Source: Azospirillum oleiclasticum
GTDB taxonomy: Bacteria > Pseudomonadota > Alphaproteobacteria > Azospirillales > Azospirillaceae
Direction of reading: 5' to 3'
NCBI RefSeq assembly: GCF_013423485.1
Contig: NZ_JABFFR010000052.1
Coordinates: 1 to 34,684 of the forward strand
Length of the DNA stretch: 34,684 nucleotides
This document shows positions 1 to 10,194 of this stretch, piece after piece (the stretch's first letter is position 1; the number at the start of each line of letters is the position of its first letter). Position numbers and translations under genes: made by a program. A model generated the notes under the pieces. The model was not told the DNA's origin. It made no database searches and was given only the letters and a program-made list of their open reading frames with translations.

Positions 1-220
1 TGACCGTGCACAGGGGCGATGGGTGGCCATCGAACCCCGGCCATGGCAGGACGATCTCCTTGCGCCCGCCGGCGCGATCGCAGCCACGCTCGAAGGCCTG
101 GTCGGCGCCGACGGCACCGCCGCTGCGCAGAACCCAGCCCAGCCGCGCCAGGCGCTCACCGACCGCCGCCATCACCTCCAGGACCGCGGGCGGCGTCTCC
201 CGCGACCCGATGCCGGCGTA
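1..220. repeat. Left direct repeat flanking the RTX gene
   Basis: Bases 1-220 align without gaps to 7190-7409 (constant offset 7189), with only about 15 mismatches seen by eye. The repeat is part of a SLOG gene and its homology stops at the second or third codon of that gene. It may continue to the left of the window. Confidence 0.85.
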
Positions 221-226
221 GTGCAT
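1..226 (-). CDS. SLOG/DprA-like protein, 3' part outside window (copy 1)
   Basis: Seventy-five codons are visible, starting with ATG at 226 and running off the left end of the window. The N-terminus reads MHYAGIGSRETPP, followed by a segment ending RSGGAVGADQAFERGCD and then KEIVLPWPG. The GIGSRETP start and the RSGGAVGAD nucleotide-binding loop are typical of the small SLOG/DprA-related proteins often found on plasmids and phages. Their exact biochemistry is mostly unknown; a role in binding a nucleotide or nucleotide-derived signal is inferred from the fold. A second copy of the same segment lies at 7137-7490 with roughly 93% nucleotide identity, but only this copy keeps the ATG at the family's usual start. 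Upstream lies a decayed transposase. Confidence 0.7.
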   Translation of the reverse strand, partial: MHYAGIGSRETPPAVLEVMAAVGERLARLGWVLRSGGAVGADQAFERGCDRAGGRKEIVLPWPGFDGHPSPLCTV

Positions 227-239
227 CACGCGCCCCTTG

Positions 240-357
240 TTCAGCGCCGGCTGGATCGGGATGCCGGTGCGCAGCACAAACAGGATGCCGGTCAGCACGG
301 CGGGATCAGCGGTTCGATGAACGCCCACAAGCCAGCGGGTACAAGGAGGGCTGCCAT
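240..357 (-). pseudogene. IS5-type transposase N-terminal remnant
   Basis: On the minus strand an ATG at 357 opens MAALLVPAGLWAFIEPLIPP and then meets a stop within two codons. Just beyond, in another frame, the sequence encodes LTGILFVLRTGIP. Both pieces match conserved N-terminal blocks of IS5-family transposases (LW..IEPLLPP, and LTGILFVLRTGIPW). The stretch normally between them is missing and the frame is broken, so this is a deleted, inactive remnant. It abuts the start of the SLOG copy at 226. No terminal inverted repeats were recognised. Confidence 0.7.
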
Positions 358-394
358 ACACCTCCCAATACCTAAGTCTCGGTTTCGTTGCGCG

Positions 395-449
395 ATCTAA
401 GAAAGTTTATAGTATATTCCAGCGCTTTTTTTCATACGGACGCCGAACG
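395..449 (+). promoter_or_regulatory. AT-rich leader and probable promoter of the RTX gene
   Basis: The stretch around 400-435 is much richer in A and T than its surroundings and contains TTTATAGTATATTCC followed by a T-run (424-431). A TATAGT-like -10 element is plausible, but no convincing -35 was found. No strong ribosome binding site precedes the ATG at 450. The region separates the IS remnant from the RTX gene. Confidence 0.4.
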
Positions 450-3400
450 ATGACGACGATATGGGGAACTTCCGGCAACGACGTGTTGACGGGTGATGTC
501 GGCGATGACGACGTCCATGGCTTGGACGGGAACGATACGCTGGACGGTGGCGCGGGTGCCGACACGCTGATCGGTGGTTCCGGTGACGATACCTATCTCG
601 TCGATGACGCGGGCGACGTGGTGACCGAACAGTCGGGGGAGGGGACCGATACGGTGCTTACCGATCTGGCCGCCTACGCCCTGGGTTCGGACGTCGAAAA
701 CCTCACCTACACCGGTTCTGGCGACTTCGTCGGTACCGGCAACGAGTTGGACAACGTCCTTACCGGCGCTTCGGGGAACGACACGCTGGATGGCGGCACG
801 GGCGCGGATTCCCTGATCGGCGGCGCGGGCGACGACACCTATGTCGTCGATGACGCGGGCGATTTGGTGGTCGAGAACGCTAGCGAAGGCACCGACACGG
901 TGCTGGCCGATCTGGGAACGTACACCCTGGGATCGAACCTGGAGAACCTCACCTACACCGGCTCGGGCGACTTCGCCGGAACCGGCAACGGGCTCGGCAA
1001 CGTGCTGAACGGCGGTTCGGGCGCCGATACGCTGGACGGCGGCGCCGGTGCCGACACGCTGATCGGCGGCGCCGGGAACGACAGCTACGTCGTGGACGAC
1101 GCGGGCGACGTGGTGACCGAACAGTCGGGCGAAGGCGCCGACACGGTGCTGACCGATCTGGCCACCTACACCCTGCCGGATAACGCGGAGAAGCTGACCT
1201 ATACCGGTTCGGCCGATTTCGCGGGTACCGGCAACGGCTCGGCCAACACCCTGACCGGCGGTGCCGGTTCCGACACCCTGACCGGCCTGGGCGGCAACGA
1301 CTGGCTGGACGGCGGCGCGGGCGCGGATTCCCTGATCGGCGGCACCGGCAACGACACCTACGTCGTGGATGACGCGGGCGACGTGGTCATCGAGAACGCG
1401 GGCGAAGGCACCGACACCGTACGCACCTCGCTGAACACGTACACCGCGCCCGACAACGTCGAGAACGTGGTGTTCACCGGCTCGGGCGACTTCGCCGTCA
1501 CCGGCAACGACCAGAACAACTCCCTGACCGGCGGAAGCGGCCAGGACACGCTGATCGGGCTGGCGGGGAACGACACGCTGAACGGCGGATCAGGCGCCGA
1601 TTTGATGATCGGCGGCACCGGTAACGACACCTACACCGTGGACGCCGTCGGCGACGTGGTCTCCGAACTTCCCGGAGCGGGCACCGACACGGTCAGAACC
1701 GGCCTGGGAAGCTACACCCTGGGCGACGACGTCGAGAACCTGACCCATACCGGCTCCAGCCCCTTCACCGGCACCGGCAACGAACTGGACAACTCCCTGA
1801 CCGGCGGTTCGGGCGTCGATACCCTGTTCGGGTTGGACGGGAACGACACGCTGAACGGCGGATCGGGCGCGGATTCCCTGATCGGCGGAACCGGCGACGA
1901 CACGTACATCGTCGACAACGCGGGCGATGTGGTGACCGAGAACGCGGGCGAGGGTACCGATACGGTGAAGAGTGGCGTTTCGTACGCGCTGCCGGAGAAC
2001 GTGGAGAACCTGATCCTCACCGGTTCGAACGACATCGACGGCTCCGGCAACGGGCTGGACAACACCATCACCGGCAACGGCGGCGGCAACGTCCTGGACG
2101 GCGGCATCGGCGCGGACACGCTGATCGGCGGCGCGGGCGACGACACGTACATCGTGGATGACGCGGGCGACGTCGTGACGGAGAACGCGGGCCAGGGCGT
2201 GGACGAGGTGCGGACCGGCCTGTCGTCCTACACGCTGCCGGACAACGTGGAGAAGCTGACCTACACCGGCACGGGCGACTTCGCCGGAACCGGCAACGGA
2301 TTGGACAACGTGCTGAACGGGGCGGGCGGGAACGACACCCTGTCGGGCGGCGACGGCGACGACACCCTGGCCGGTGGCGCCGGGGCGGACGTGCTGGACG
2401 GCGGGGCCGGTTCGGACACCGCGGATTATTCCACCTCCGGCCAGGCGGTCGCGGTCGATCTGGGCGCGAGCACCGCTTCGGGCGGCGACGCGGCCGGGGA
2501 TACGCTGACGAGCATCGAGAATCTGACCGGCTCGGCGTACGACGATTCGCTGACCGGCGACGGCGGCGACAACGTGCTGATCGGCGGGGCCGGGGCCGAC
2601 ACCCTGACCGGCGGCGGTGGCACCGACACCGCCAGCTACGCCCCCTCCACATCCGGGGTGGTGGTCGATCTGGCGAGCGGCGCGGGCACGGCCGGGGACG
2701 CGGCGGGCGACGTGTTGTCGGGGATCGAGAACCTGACCGGCGGTTCGGGCGATGACGTCCTCCGGGGCGACGGCGGCGCCAACCTGCTGGACGGCGGCGC
2801 CGGGAACGACACGCTGGAGGGTCGGGGCGGCGGCGACACGCTGATCGGCGGCTCGGGCACCGACACCGCCGTGTTGTCGGGGAACGTGGCCGATTATCTC
2901 GCCACCGATGACGGCGGCACCTGGACCTTCACCGATCTGGCGGGCCGACGGGACCGACACGCTGATCGGGATGGAGCGGGTGCAGTTCGCCGACCGGCTG
3001 ATCTTCCTGGACGGCACCAACAACGCGCCCATCGTGTCGGAGAACCTGTCCGAGGCCACCGACGAGGACGCGGCGCCCCTGGCGATCGACCTACTCCAGG
3101 GAGCCTGGGACTTCGACGGTGACGCGGTTTCCGTGACCGGCCTGACCCAGACCGCCGGTTGGAACGTGACCGCGACGCTGGTGGATGGCGTCCTGACCAT
3201 CGATCCCGGCCAGTTGAACGCCCTGGCGCTGGGCGAGAGCGAAACCCTGGTCTTCACCTACGGCGTCACCGACGGCACCGACGCCACGACGCGTACGCTG
3301 AGCGTGACGGTGGAGGGGCGCAACGACGCCCCCACCGTGGCGGCGGCCCTGAGCGCGAGCACCGACGAGGACGCCGCGCCGCTGGTGGTGAACCTGTTGC

Positions 3401-6400
3401 AGGGAGCGAGCGACGCGGACCTGTCGGACACGCTTTCGGTGACGGGCCTGACCCAGACCGGCGGGATGGGTGTCGACGTGACGTTGGTGGGCGGCGTGCT
3501 GAGCCTCGACACCGACCAACTGACCGGATTGGCGGTGGGCGAAAGCGCGGTGCTGACCTTCGCCTACGACATCACCGACGGCATCGCCTCGACGGCGCAG
3601 ACCGTGACCATCACCGTCGAGGGAAGAAACGACGCGCCGACGGCGGGGGATGACGTTGTCGATGGCGGAACCGGCGGAACGGCTCTCATCACGTTGGCCC
3701 ACCTGCTGGCCAATGATTCCGATCCCGACACCAGCGATGCGTTGTCCATCACCGGAGTGTCCAACGCCACCGACGGAACCATCGCCTTCGATTCCAACGG
3801 CGCCGTCCTGTTCACGCCCACCACCGGTTTCATCGGCGACGCGGGCTTCGACTACACCATTTCCGACGGCAACGGCGGCACCGACACCGCGCACGTCACG
3901 GTCGCCGTCGACGGCGCGGCTTCCGCCTTCACGTCGTTGGTCGCGGAGGACGAGGTACGGGACGCCGGGGTGAGCGGCTTGGCCCAGCATCTGGACCAGG
4001 GTTACGTGGCGACGCTGAACGATGGCGGCTACGTGAAGGTATGGTGGACCGAGGACGGGAACAACTCGGACGTCTACGCGCGGCGCTACGACGTCGATGG
4101 CACCGCCGTGGGGGCGGCGTTCCGGGTCAACACCACCACGGCGCTCAATCAAAGCGTTCCGTCCGTCGCGGCCCTGGCCGATGGCGGGTTCCTGATCAGC
4201 TGGGCGTCGATGAACGGCAGCTGGGTGAACGGCGATCTCAATCCTGGGAAGATCTATCAGCAACGCTACGCCGCCGACGGAACGATGGTTGGCGGAGAAA
4301 CCCAGGTCAGCACCAACACCACCTCACCCAAGAACCATCCCTCCACCGCCGCATTGGCGGATGGCGGCTGGGTCACCACCTGGGCCTCGTTCGGCGTCGA
4401 TCAGACCGGCACCTGGGGCATATACCGACAGCGCTACGCCGCCAATGGGGTGAAGGTGGGGGACGAAAAGCGGACCAACACCACCATGGCGGGGTCGCAA
4501 CTCAATCCTCAGGCGATCGCGTTGGAGTCCGGCGGCTTCGTGATCGCGTGGAATTCGAACGACGGGCAGGATGGTTCGGGCTCCGGCGTCTATTTTCAAC
4601 AGTACGACGCCAATGGCGCCGGGGTTGGAAGCGAAACACCGGCCAACGTCACGACGGCCGGAAACCAGGGCGTCGGCTCCATCGCGTCGCTGAGCGATGG
4701 TGGGTTCGTGGTCACCTGGTCGGGTGATGGTGGTCAGGATGGCAACGGGTACGGCGTCTTCGGCAAGGTCTACAACAGCAACGGCTCCGCCCGTACCGGG
4801 GAGTTCCAGCTCAACCAGCTGAGCACCGACGGTCAGCTCCATCCCGCCGTTGCCGGCTTGACGGATGGCTCTTTCGTCGTCCTGTGGCGTTCCTTCGACG
4901 ATGTCACCGGAGAGCAGGTGATCATGGGGCGCCGCTACGAGGCCGACGGCGACGCCATCGGTGGCGAGTTCCAGGTCAGCGACGACAGCTATCCGGTACC
5001 GGGCATCACGCGAAGCCATCCGTCGGTGGCCGCCCGCGCCGATGGCGGATTCGTCGCCTATTGGCAGGACCCCACCACCGGAGACACCGCCTACGTCACC
5101 AAGGTGTTCGCGGCGAGCGACGAGGCGCCGGTCATCCTGGCGCGGGACGTGGTGACGATCGTCGGCGGAACGGCCGCCATCACCACGCTGTTCGATCCGT
5201 CACATCTTCAAGGCGACCAATGGGTCGGTGGCGCCTTGCAGCAGATTTCGCTGTACGAGTTCTCCGACCAGACCGCCGTTTCCGCAAGTGGTCATCTCGT
5301 ACTGGATGGCGCGGCCGTTTCGGCGGAGACCACCATCACGGTAACGGCGGACGAGTTGGACCGTCTGGTCTGGCGGGCTGGCGAAGGTGTCGGGACGGAC
5401 ACGGTGATGGTTCGCGGATACGACGGTGAGCGGTGGAGCGATTGGGTGGAGGTCTCCGCCGCGACGGTCGCGGCCGCAAGCGCCCTGACCGCGGGTACCG
5501 AGATGGCCGATGCCGGGGTGAACGGCGTGGCCCAGGTTCTCGACCACGGATCGGTCACCACCCTGGCCGACGGCGGTTACGTCAAGGTCTGGTGGACGGC
5601 GGACGACAACACCTCCGACGTCTACGCGCGCCGTTACGATGCCGCGGGAACGGCGATGGGTGACGCCTTCAAGGTGAACACCGCGAGCGCGTTCAACCAG
5701 GACGCCCCCACCGTCGCCGCACTGGCCGATGGCGGATTCGTCATCAGCTGGGGTTCCATGGACGGCAGTTGGACCTACAACAACAACACCGGCCACATCT
5801 TCCAACAACGCTACGACGGTGCCGGTGTCGCGATCGGGGGGGAAACCCGGGTCAGTTCCAACGCCACCTCGCCCAAGAACCACCCGTCCACCGTCGGCTT
5901 GGCGGACGGTGGTTGGATCACCGTGTGGCAATCCTTCGGTGTCGATCAAGCGAGCACCTGGGGGGTCTACCGTCAGCGCTACGACGCCGACGGAACCAAG
6001 GTGGGAGGGGAGGCACGGGTCAACACCACCTCCGCTGGCTCTCAAGGTGACGTGAAGGTGATTTCGCTGACCGACGGCGGTTTCGTGGTGCAGTGGGATT
6101 CGGTCAACGGCCAGGACGGGTCGGGCTCCGGCATATACGTTCAGCGCTACGACGCCGACGGCGGCGCGGTCGGAGGTGAAACCCGGATCAACGTCACCAC
6201 GGCGGGGGATCAAAGCGTCGGTTCCCTCGCGGCGCTGAGCGATGGCGGATATATCGTGACGTGGTCCGACGGTAGCGGTCACGATGGTGACGGTACCGGA
6301 GTCTACGGGCGGGTGATCGGCGCCGACGGTCTGGCCCGTACCGGCGAAATCCAGATCAATCAGACGACCACCGGGGACCAGAAGCATCCGGCGGTCACCC

Positions 6401-7053
6401 AGTTGACCGACGGTTCGATTATGGTTCTGTGGAGTTCCATCGATCCCTCCACCGACGTCGAGGTCATCAAGGGGCGCCGCTTCGATGGTGACGGAGCGGC
6501 GTTGGCGGACGAATTCCAGGTCAGCGACGGCAGCCATACGACGCCGGGGATCACGCGCAGCCATCCCTCCATCTCCGCGCGGGCGGATGGCGGTTTCGTC
6601 GCCTATTGGCAGGAGCCCACGGCCACCGACACGGTCTTCATCACCAAGGTGTTCAGCCCCGATGGAACGATGGAGGGCACCTACCTGGGGACCGACGGCT
6701 CCGACGTGCTGTTCGGCTCTTCAGGTACGGACACGTTGACCGGTGGTCTCGGGGCGGACGTGTTCCACTTCGAAACCCCCGATGTCGGCCTCGACACCAT
6801 CACCGACTTCCAGAGCGGCATGGACGTCATCGAGGTGGTGTCGGCCAACTTCGGCGGTTTCGCCGCCGGGCCGTTGGACGCGAGCCGCTTCGCGCTCAAC
6901 GCGGCTGCGGATGCCGACACCCGCTTCATCTTCGACACCACCACCAAGGTGTTGTCCTACGACGCGGACGGCACCGGGGCCGGGGCGGCGGTGGGGCTCG
7001 CCTCCCTGAACGTCTCGACCTTGTCCAACACGAACATCTTCGTCGTGTCCTGA
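450..7053 (+). CDS. Giant RTX / cadherin-like secreted repeat protein, frameshifted
   Basis: Read as one gene this encodes about 2200 residues. The N-terminal part (450-2940) has seven ~110-residue units, each with a GGxGxDxL calcium-binding nonapeptide, a DDTYVVDDAGD block and a VENLTYTG block, then a second RTX type (SIENLTGS). Two ~105-residue cadherin-like units ending TVEGRNDAPT follow (about 3019-3640), and then a third Ig-like unit. Two long tandem copies (about 3928-5110 and 5490-6660) are rich in QRYDADG and ALADGGFVISW strands, with a WSDW-type domain between them. A final RTX block and a C-terminus ending NIFVVS suggest type I secretion. The frame changes near 2942: removing one G from the GGG at 2942-2944 gives FTDLAADGTDTL and restores continuity. 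No secretion apparatus is encoded here. Adhesion or biofilm function is inferred from the family. Confidence 0.85.
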
Positions 7054-7136
7054 CGATCCGGAATCGATCGGGCGGCGGCTTTGGAGGGAACCCCGCCCGG
7101 TCTCTCGCGGGTATCTTCCATTCGAAAATTCATTGG

Positions 7137-7490
7137 TCATGACTTCGGGAGGCGGTGATGGCGTTCGGCGAGGTCCAGCATCGCCGCGCTGACCGTGCAC
7201 AGGGGCGATGGGTGGCCATCGAGCCCCGGCCATGGCAGGAAGATTTCCTTGCGCCCGCCGGCGCGATCACAGCCGCGCCCGAAGGCCTGGTCGGCGCCGA
7301 CAGCGCCACCGCTGCGCAGCACCCAGCCCAGCTGCGCCAACCGCTCACCGACCGCCGCCATCACCTCCAGGACCGCGGGCGGCGTCTCCCGGGACCCGAT
7401 GCGGGTGTAGTAGACGCCGCACAGGATGACGCCGTGGACCTGTGCGCCGAGTGTACCGTGATCGCGCCACGACTGTGCCAAGCGTGCCAT
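7137..7490 (-). CDS. SLOG/DprA-like protein (copy 2)
   Basis: The 117-residue reading frame contains YYTRIGSRETPP, RSGGAVGADQAFGRGCD and KEIFLPWPG, the marks of the small SLOG/DprA-like family, and ends HRLPKS. At the position where copy 1 has its ATG (226), this copy has GTC (7413-7415), so translation would have to begin upstream, for example at the ATG at 7490. That adds about 27 residues (MARLAQSWRDHG...) not seen in copy 1. The gene may therefore be a start-less duplicate. It lies just after the RTX gene and converges with it. Confidence 0.6.
   Translation of the reverse strand: MARLAQSWRDHGTLGAQVHGVILCGVYYTRIGSRETPPAVLEVMAAVGERLAQLGWVLRSGGAVGADQAFGRGCDRAGGRKEIFLPWPGLDGHPSPLCTVSAAMLDLAERHHRLPKS
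7190..7409. repeat. Right direct repeat flanking the RTX gene
   Basis: This is the gapless partner of bases 1-220, in the same orientation. The two copies diverge sharply at their SLOG start codons: an IS5 remnant lies beyond the left copy and unrelated sequence beyond the right copy. The unit between the repeats is about 6.97 kb and holds the whole RTX gene. Confidence 0.85.
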
Positions 7491-7615
7491 CGGCGGGTGG
7501 GGGGACCGCCCTGCCTTGTGCGCAGCCCGGACATGGTGTGGACGGCAGGGTGGCCGGGCCGCCGGCCACGGTCAAGCCGGGTGTTGCTATGCCGGACCTG
7601 CCCCGCAACGCTCCC

Positions 7616-7867
7616 TCAATTGTCGTTCAAGCCGTCGGGCGCCCTGGTGCCGAGCCGCAGCGCCCACGACGTCTTCAACGCAGCGATTTCGTCGCGGTGC
7701 AGGTCCGGCGAGACGCGCTGGAGGACCGCGAAGACGACCGTGCTCGGGTCCCGGCCGAGCAGCCGCCGGTTGCCGCCTGACCGGGCCCCACCAAAGCCGC
7801 ATACGGTCGGCCAGCGTGCCCGCCCCCTCCCGGGGCGCTTTGGGGGATGGGCGGGACAGCTGGACAT
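7616..7867 (-). CDS. Possible small DNA-binding protein or fragment (weak)
   Basis: An 83-residue frame in the 397-base stretch between the SLOG copy and hipA. Its second half contains NRRLLGRDPSTVVFAVLQRV, faintly like the GRDHTTVLHAL helix-turn-helix signature of DnaA domain IV and related phage proteins. The first half is basic, proline-rich and unconvincing. No ribosome binding site was identified. The DnaA resemblance is based on a few residues, so this may be a gene fragment or chance. Nothing else was recognised in 7491-7887. Confidence 0.25.
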   Translation of the reverse strand: MSSCPAHPPKRPGRGRARWPTVCGFGGARSGGNRRLLGRDPSTVVFAVLQRVSPDLHRDEIAALKTSWALRLGTRAPDGLNDN

Positions 7868-7887
7868 ACCCCTCCCGGCACCTTTGG

Positions 7888-9144
7888 TCAGGGCTTCCTG
7901 CCGGTCCGCCGCGGCGCGATCACAGCGCCGATCCGGGCGCGTGATGTCCGTCCCACCCCGCTGTCCTCGGCGAAGTCGCGCCAGCGGTCCACCGCGCCGC
8001 GCACCTGGTCGATGATGCCGATGGCGTCGGCCGGCGGAATGGAGAACTCCGCCGCCATCGCCCGCAGATGCCGCTCGCCGGGAGTTCGCCCTTCGCCCAT
8101 GATGGCGGTGGAATGCTCGCCTCCGGGTCCGTCCGCATAGGTCAGGTCGTAGGCGGGAGCCAAGGACCAGCCGCCCGTCCGGTCCATCAGATAGGCGAAC
8201 TGGCGACCATGGTCATCCCGGTTCTGAGCGAACACGTTGAAAGCGGCGCGCCGGAACATCTCGACCACCTGCCGGTGATCCTTGGTGAGATGGAAGGTGA
8301 GGGTCATCAGCGTCTTGTAGTCCAGGCTCGGCTGTCGGAAGTCGGCGTGGAGGTGCCCGCAGGCGGAGTGGAGGTGCAGCCGGCCGGCCGGACCGACACG
8401 GTCGAACCGCTGCGCTCCGAAGTAGGCGGGCGTCTTCGGGGTTCCGCTGGGCAGGAGACGGGTGGGCGGCAGGGTCACGCCAGCGGCACGCGCCATCCGG
8501 GCATACGCCTGCTCGATCGGACCGATGTCCGCCGGGTCCTCCTTGCCGCGGAACTTCACCAGCCAATGCGACCAGCCCTCCGGCGCCACCAGGGCGCCAT
8601 GGATCAGGTCGCCGCTCTGATCGTCGCGGCAAACAACCGCCTTCGGCCGCGCCCCGCCGGGCGAGCCGCCCACCCGCAGCAAGGTGGGGAAGAGCGCCTC
8701 CGGCGCCCCCTTGAGCACCTGACGGCTCTGTGCGGCGATCCGGTCGAGATCGATGGCGCCGGTGTCCACGGGCGCCTCGGTCTCCGGCCGGTAGACCAGG
8801 GCCCCCATCGCCCACTCCCCCATGCAGGCCAGCATGTCGAGGGGGGTGAGCGACAGGGGATCGATCTTGCCGGCAGCGGCCCGGCGATGAATCAGCAACC
8901 GCCCCCATCCGTCGGGCAGGCTGTCGTCGAACACGCCGTGGAGGCCGGAGAACGGCGCGTCCGGCCCTTGCAGAACGCCTTGGCGCGGGGTCCGCAGAAA
9001 CCAGGACAGGACCCGCCCCGAGGCGAGAAAGGCATCGTCGAATTCGACATAGGTTTTTCCGTCGCGGGTGGCGAGGCGGCCGACGGGTTCCTCGTCGCCC
9101 TCTCCCCAACGCAGCGAGACCCCCAGAACGCCGACGTGCCTCAT
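7888..9144 (-). CDS. hipA: HipA-type serine/threonine kinase toxin
   Basis: The 418-residue product starts MRHVGVLGV at 9144. It shows the HipA order: an N-terminal domain with LPDGWGRLL, a P-loop-like GGSPGGARPK around the middle, a catalytic-loop motif QNRDDHGRQF, and a metal-binding region APAYDLTYAD. HipA proteins phosphorylate a translation component (glutamyl-tRNA synthetase in E. coli) and cause growth arrest or persistence; the target here is unknown. The start codon overlaps the stop of the upstream antitoxin gene (ATGA at 9144-9141), which fixes the start and implies translational coupling. Being close to the origin, the pair probably helps retain the replicon. The reading frame stays open upstream to 9459, but those residues are the shadow of hipB. 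Confidence 0.9.
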   Translation of the reverse strand: MRHVGVLGVSLRWGEGDEEPVGRLATRDGKTYVEFDDAFLASGRVLSWFLRTPRQGVLQGPDAPFSGLHGVFDDSLPDGWGRLLIHRRAAAGKIDPLSLTPLDMLACMGEWAMGALVYRPETEAPVDTGAIDLDRIAAQSRQVLKGAPEALFPTLLRVGGSPGGARPKAVVCRDDQSGDLIHGALVAPEGWSHWLVKFRGKEDPADIGPIEQAYARMARAAGVTLPPTRLLPSGTPKTPAYFGAQRFDRVGPAGRLHLHSACGHLHADFRQPSLDYKTLMTLTFHLTKDHRQVVEMFRRAAFNVFAQNRDDHGRQFAYLMDRTGGWSLAPAYDLTYADGPGGEHSTAIMGEGRTPGERHLRAMAAEFSIPPADAIGIIDQVRGAVDRWRDFAEDSGVGRTSRARIGAVIAPRRTGRKP

Positions 9145-9452
9145 GGGACCACCGTCCGGCGCTTGCCCCGCTGGCGCTTCGGCCGGTCGATCACTTCGTC
9201 GAGGCTGCGGAACTCCGGTTCCGGGAACAGCGAGCCGAACCCCTCGACCGCGTCGAGCACGACGGCGACGCGGATCAGCGCATCGAACGCCAGTTTGCCG
9301 CTGGCCTCGAACCGCCGCAGCGTCCAGATGTTGACCCCGCTGCGGTCGGCGACATCCTGCTGGGTGAGGCCAAGGGCGACCCGGCGGGCACGGGCGCGCG
9401 CGGCCACGGTCCGCGCCACATCCCCAGGGGCCATGAGGCTGAGTGGCATCAT
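9141..9452 (-). CDS. hipB: HipB-type XRE antitoxin/repressor
   Basis: The product is about 103 residues if started at the ATG at 9452 (MMPLSLMAPGDVARTV). It contains an XRE helix-turn-helix, LGLTQQDVADRSGVNIWTLRRFE, followed by a C-terminal stretch ending KRQRGKRRTVVP. HipB proteins bind and inhibit the HipA kinase and repress the operon. An in-frame ATG at 9434 is a possible alternative, but no ribosome binding site precedes it; a GGGA lies upstream of 9452. Upstream codons extend to 9647 but look non-coding and run through the operator palindromes. The gene ends inside the hipA start codon. Confidence 0.85.
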   Translation of the reverse strand: MMPLSLMAPGDVARTVAARARARRVALGLTQQDVADRSGVNIWTLRRFEASGKLAFDALIRVAVVLDAVEGFGSLFPEPEFRSLDEVIDRPKRQRGKRRTVVP

Positions 9453-9456
9453 GGTA

Positions 9457-9500
9457 CAACTTATCCCAAGAACTCCGCTATAAGTTGGATTATGATCCAA
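9457..9500. promoter_or_regulatory. hipBA operator: two inverted repeats
   Basis: Two nested palindromes lie just upstream of hipB. CAACTTAT (9457-9464) pairs with ATAAGTTG (9480-9487) across 15 bases. TTGGAT (9485-9490) pairs with ATCCAA (9495-9500) across 4 bases. They overlap by three bases. The TATCC/GGAT content resembles HipB operators (TATCC-N8-GGATA in E. coli), so autoregulation by HipB is likely. Confidence 0.6.
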
Positions 9501-9507
9501 CCTTCTG

Positions 9508-9900
9508 TTGGAAACAAGACAGACTCCGCTCAAACCTGTCTTCGGCGGAGTGTGCCAACCGCACGTCCTGGAGTGCCGCTGTGTCGGCCGTGTGCCATTG
9601 TGGCCAGCATCCCCAGGGGTGGCCAGCGCCGACCTTGACCGGCTCACCGACGCCTATGGCCTGCCCAACCGCTGGCCCACATCGACATGGCCACGGGCAG
9701 CCGCGGAACGCGCGCTTCAGAGCCGCATGGGCGTCTACAGCCAGCGTCCGTTGTCGCCGCTGCCAGAAATCAACGGCCTGATCACCCTGGTCAGCGAGGA
9801 AGGGCCGAACCAGCGGATCAACGCCGCGTGCAAGACCTTCGCGCTGCGGATCCTCGAACGGATGGGACTGAACCTGTTCACCTTCCGAGCAACCGCATAG
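9508..9900 (+). CDS. Hypothetical protein, possibly a fragment
   Basis: A 130-codon frame reading away from hipB and ending just before the origin. The N-terminal third is cysteine- and proline-rich and unconvincing. The last ~80 residues (from ASADLDRLTDAYGLP to LERMGLNLFTFRATA) look more protein-like, with helical character, so the true start may be internal, for example the ATG at 9727. No family was recognised. It could be a remnant of a replication or partition accessory gene, but nothing in the sequence proves this. Confidence 0.3.
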   Translation: METRQTPLKPVFGGVCQPHVLECRCVGRVPLWPASPGVASADLDRLTDAYGLPNRWPTSTWPRAAAERALQSRMGVYSQRPLSPLPEINGLITLVSEEGPNQRINAACKTFALRILERMGLNLFTFRATA

Positions 9901-10023
9901 CACCGCAACGGTTTAACATCATAACGTTGCAACGCCACAGAGCCGTGCGTTGGACTTTGGACTTTACCGATGAACCACCCGATTCGCAGGACCGGGCGAT
10001 CGGGCAGGGCGCACCAGCCGCCG

Positions 10024-10032
10024 TTATCCACA
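10024..10032 (+). promoter_or_regulatory. DnaA box
   Basis: TTATCCACA is an exact match to the consensus DnaA box and lies inside the iteron array. A weaker TTATCCCC occurs at 10089-10096, just before the fourth iteron. Confidence 0.75.
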
Positions 10033-10194
10033 GCGGCGGTTTGGACTGTACCGATGAGATTCTTGGACTGTACCGATGCGAATCGGGGTTATCCCCTGGA
10101 CTTTACCGATAGAGCAAGTAGTAGGAAACAAATAGCTTTCAAATAGTCCTCATCGGTAGAGTCCAAATGGACAACCCAAGCTGTCGAGGCTAGG

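Noticed and set aside
450..2900. CRISPR-like regular repeats in the RTX gene
   Set aside because: The repeats are ~330-base coding units with amino-acid periodicity, not short repeats with unique spacers.
1590..3257. Long minus-strand open frame opposite the RTX gene (555 codons)
   Set aside because: High-GC repetitive RTX coding produces open antisense frames; its composition mirrors the repeats and shows no domain.
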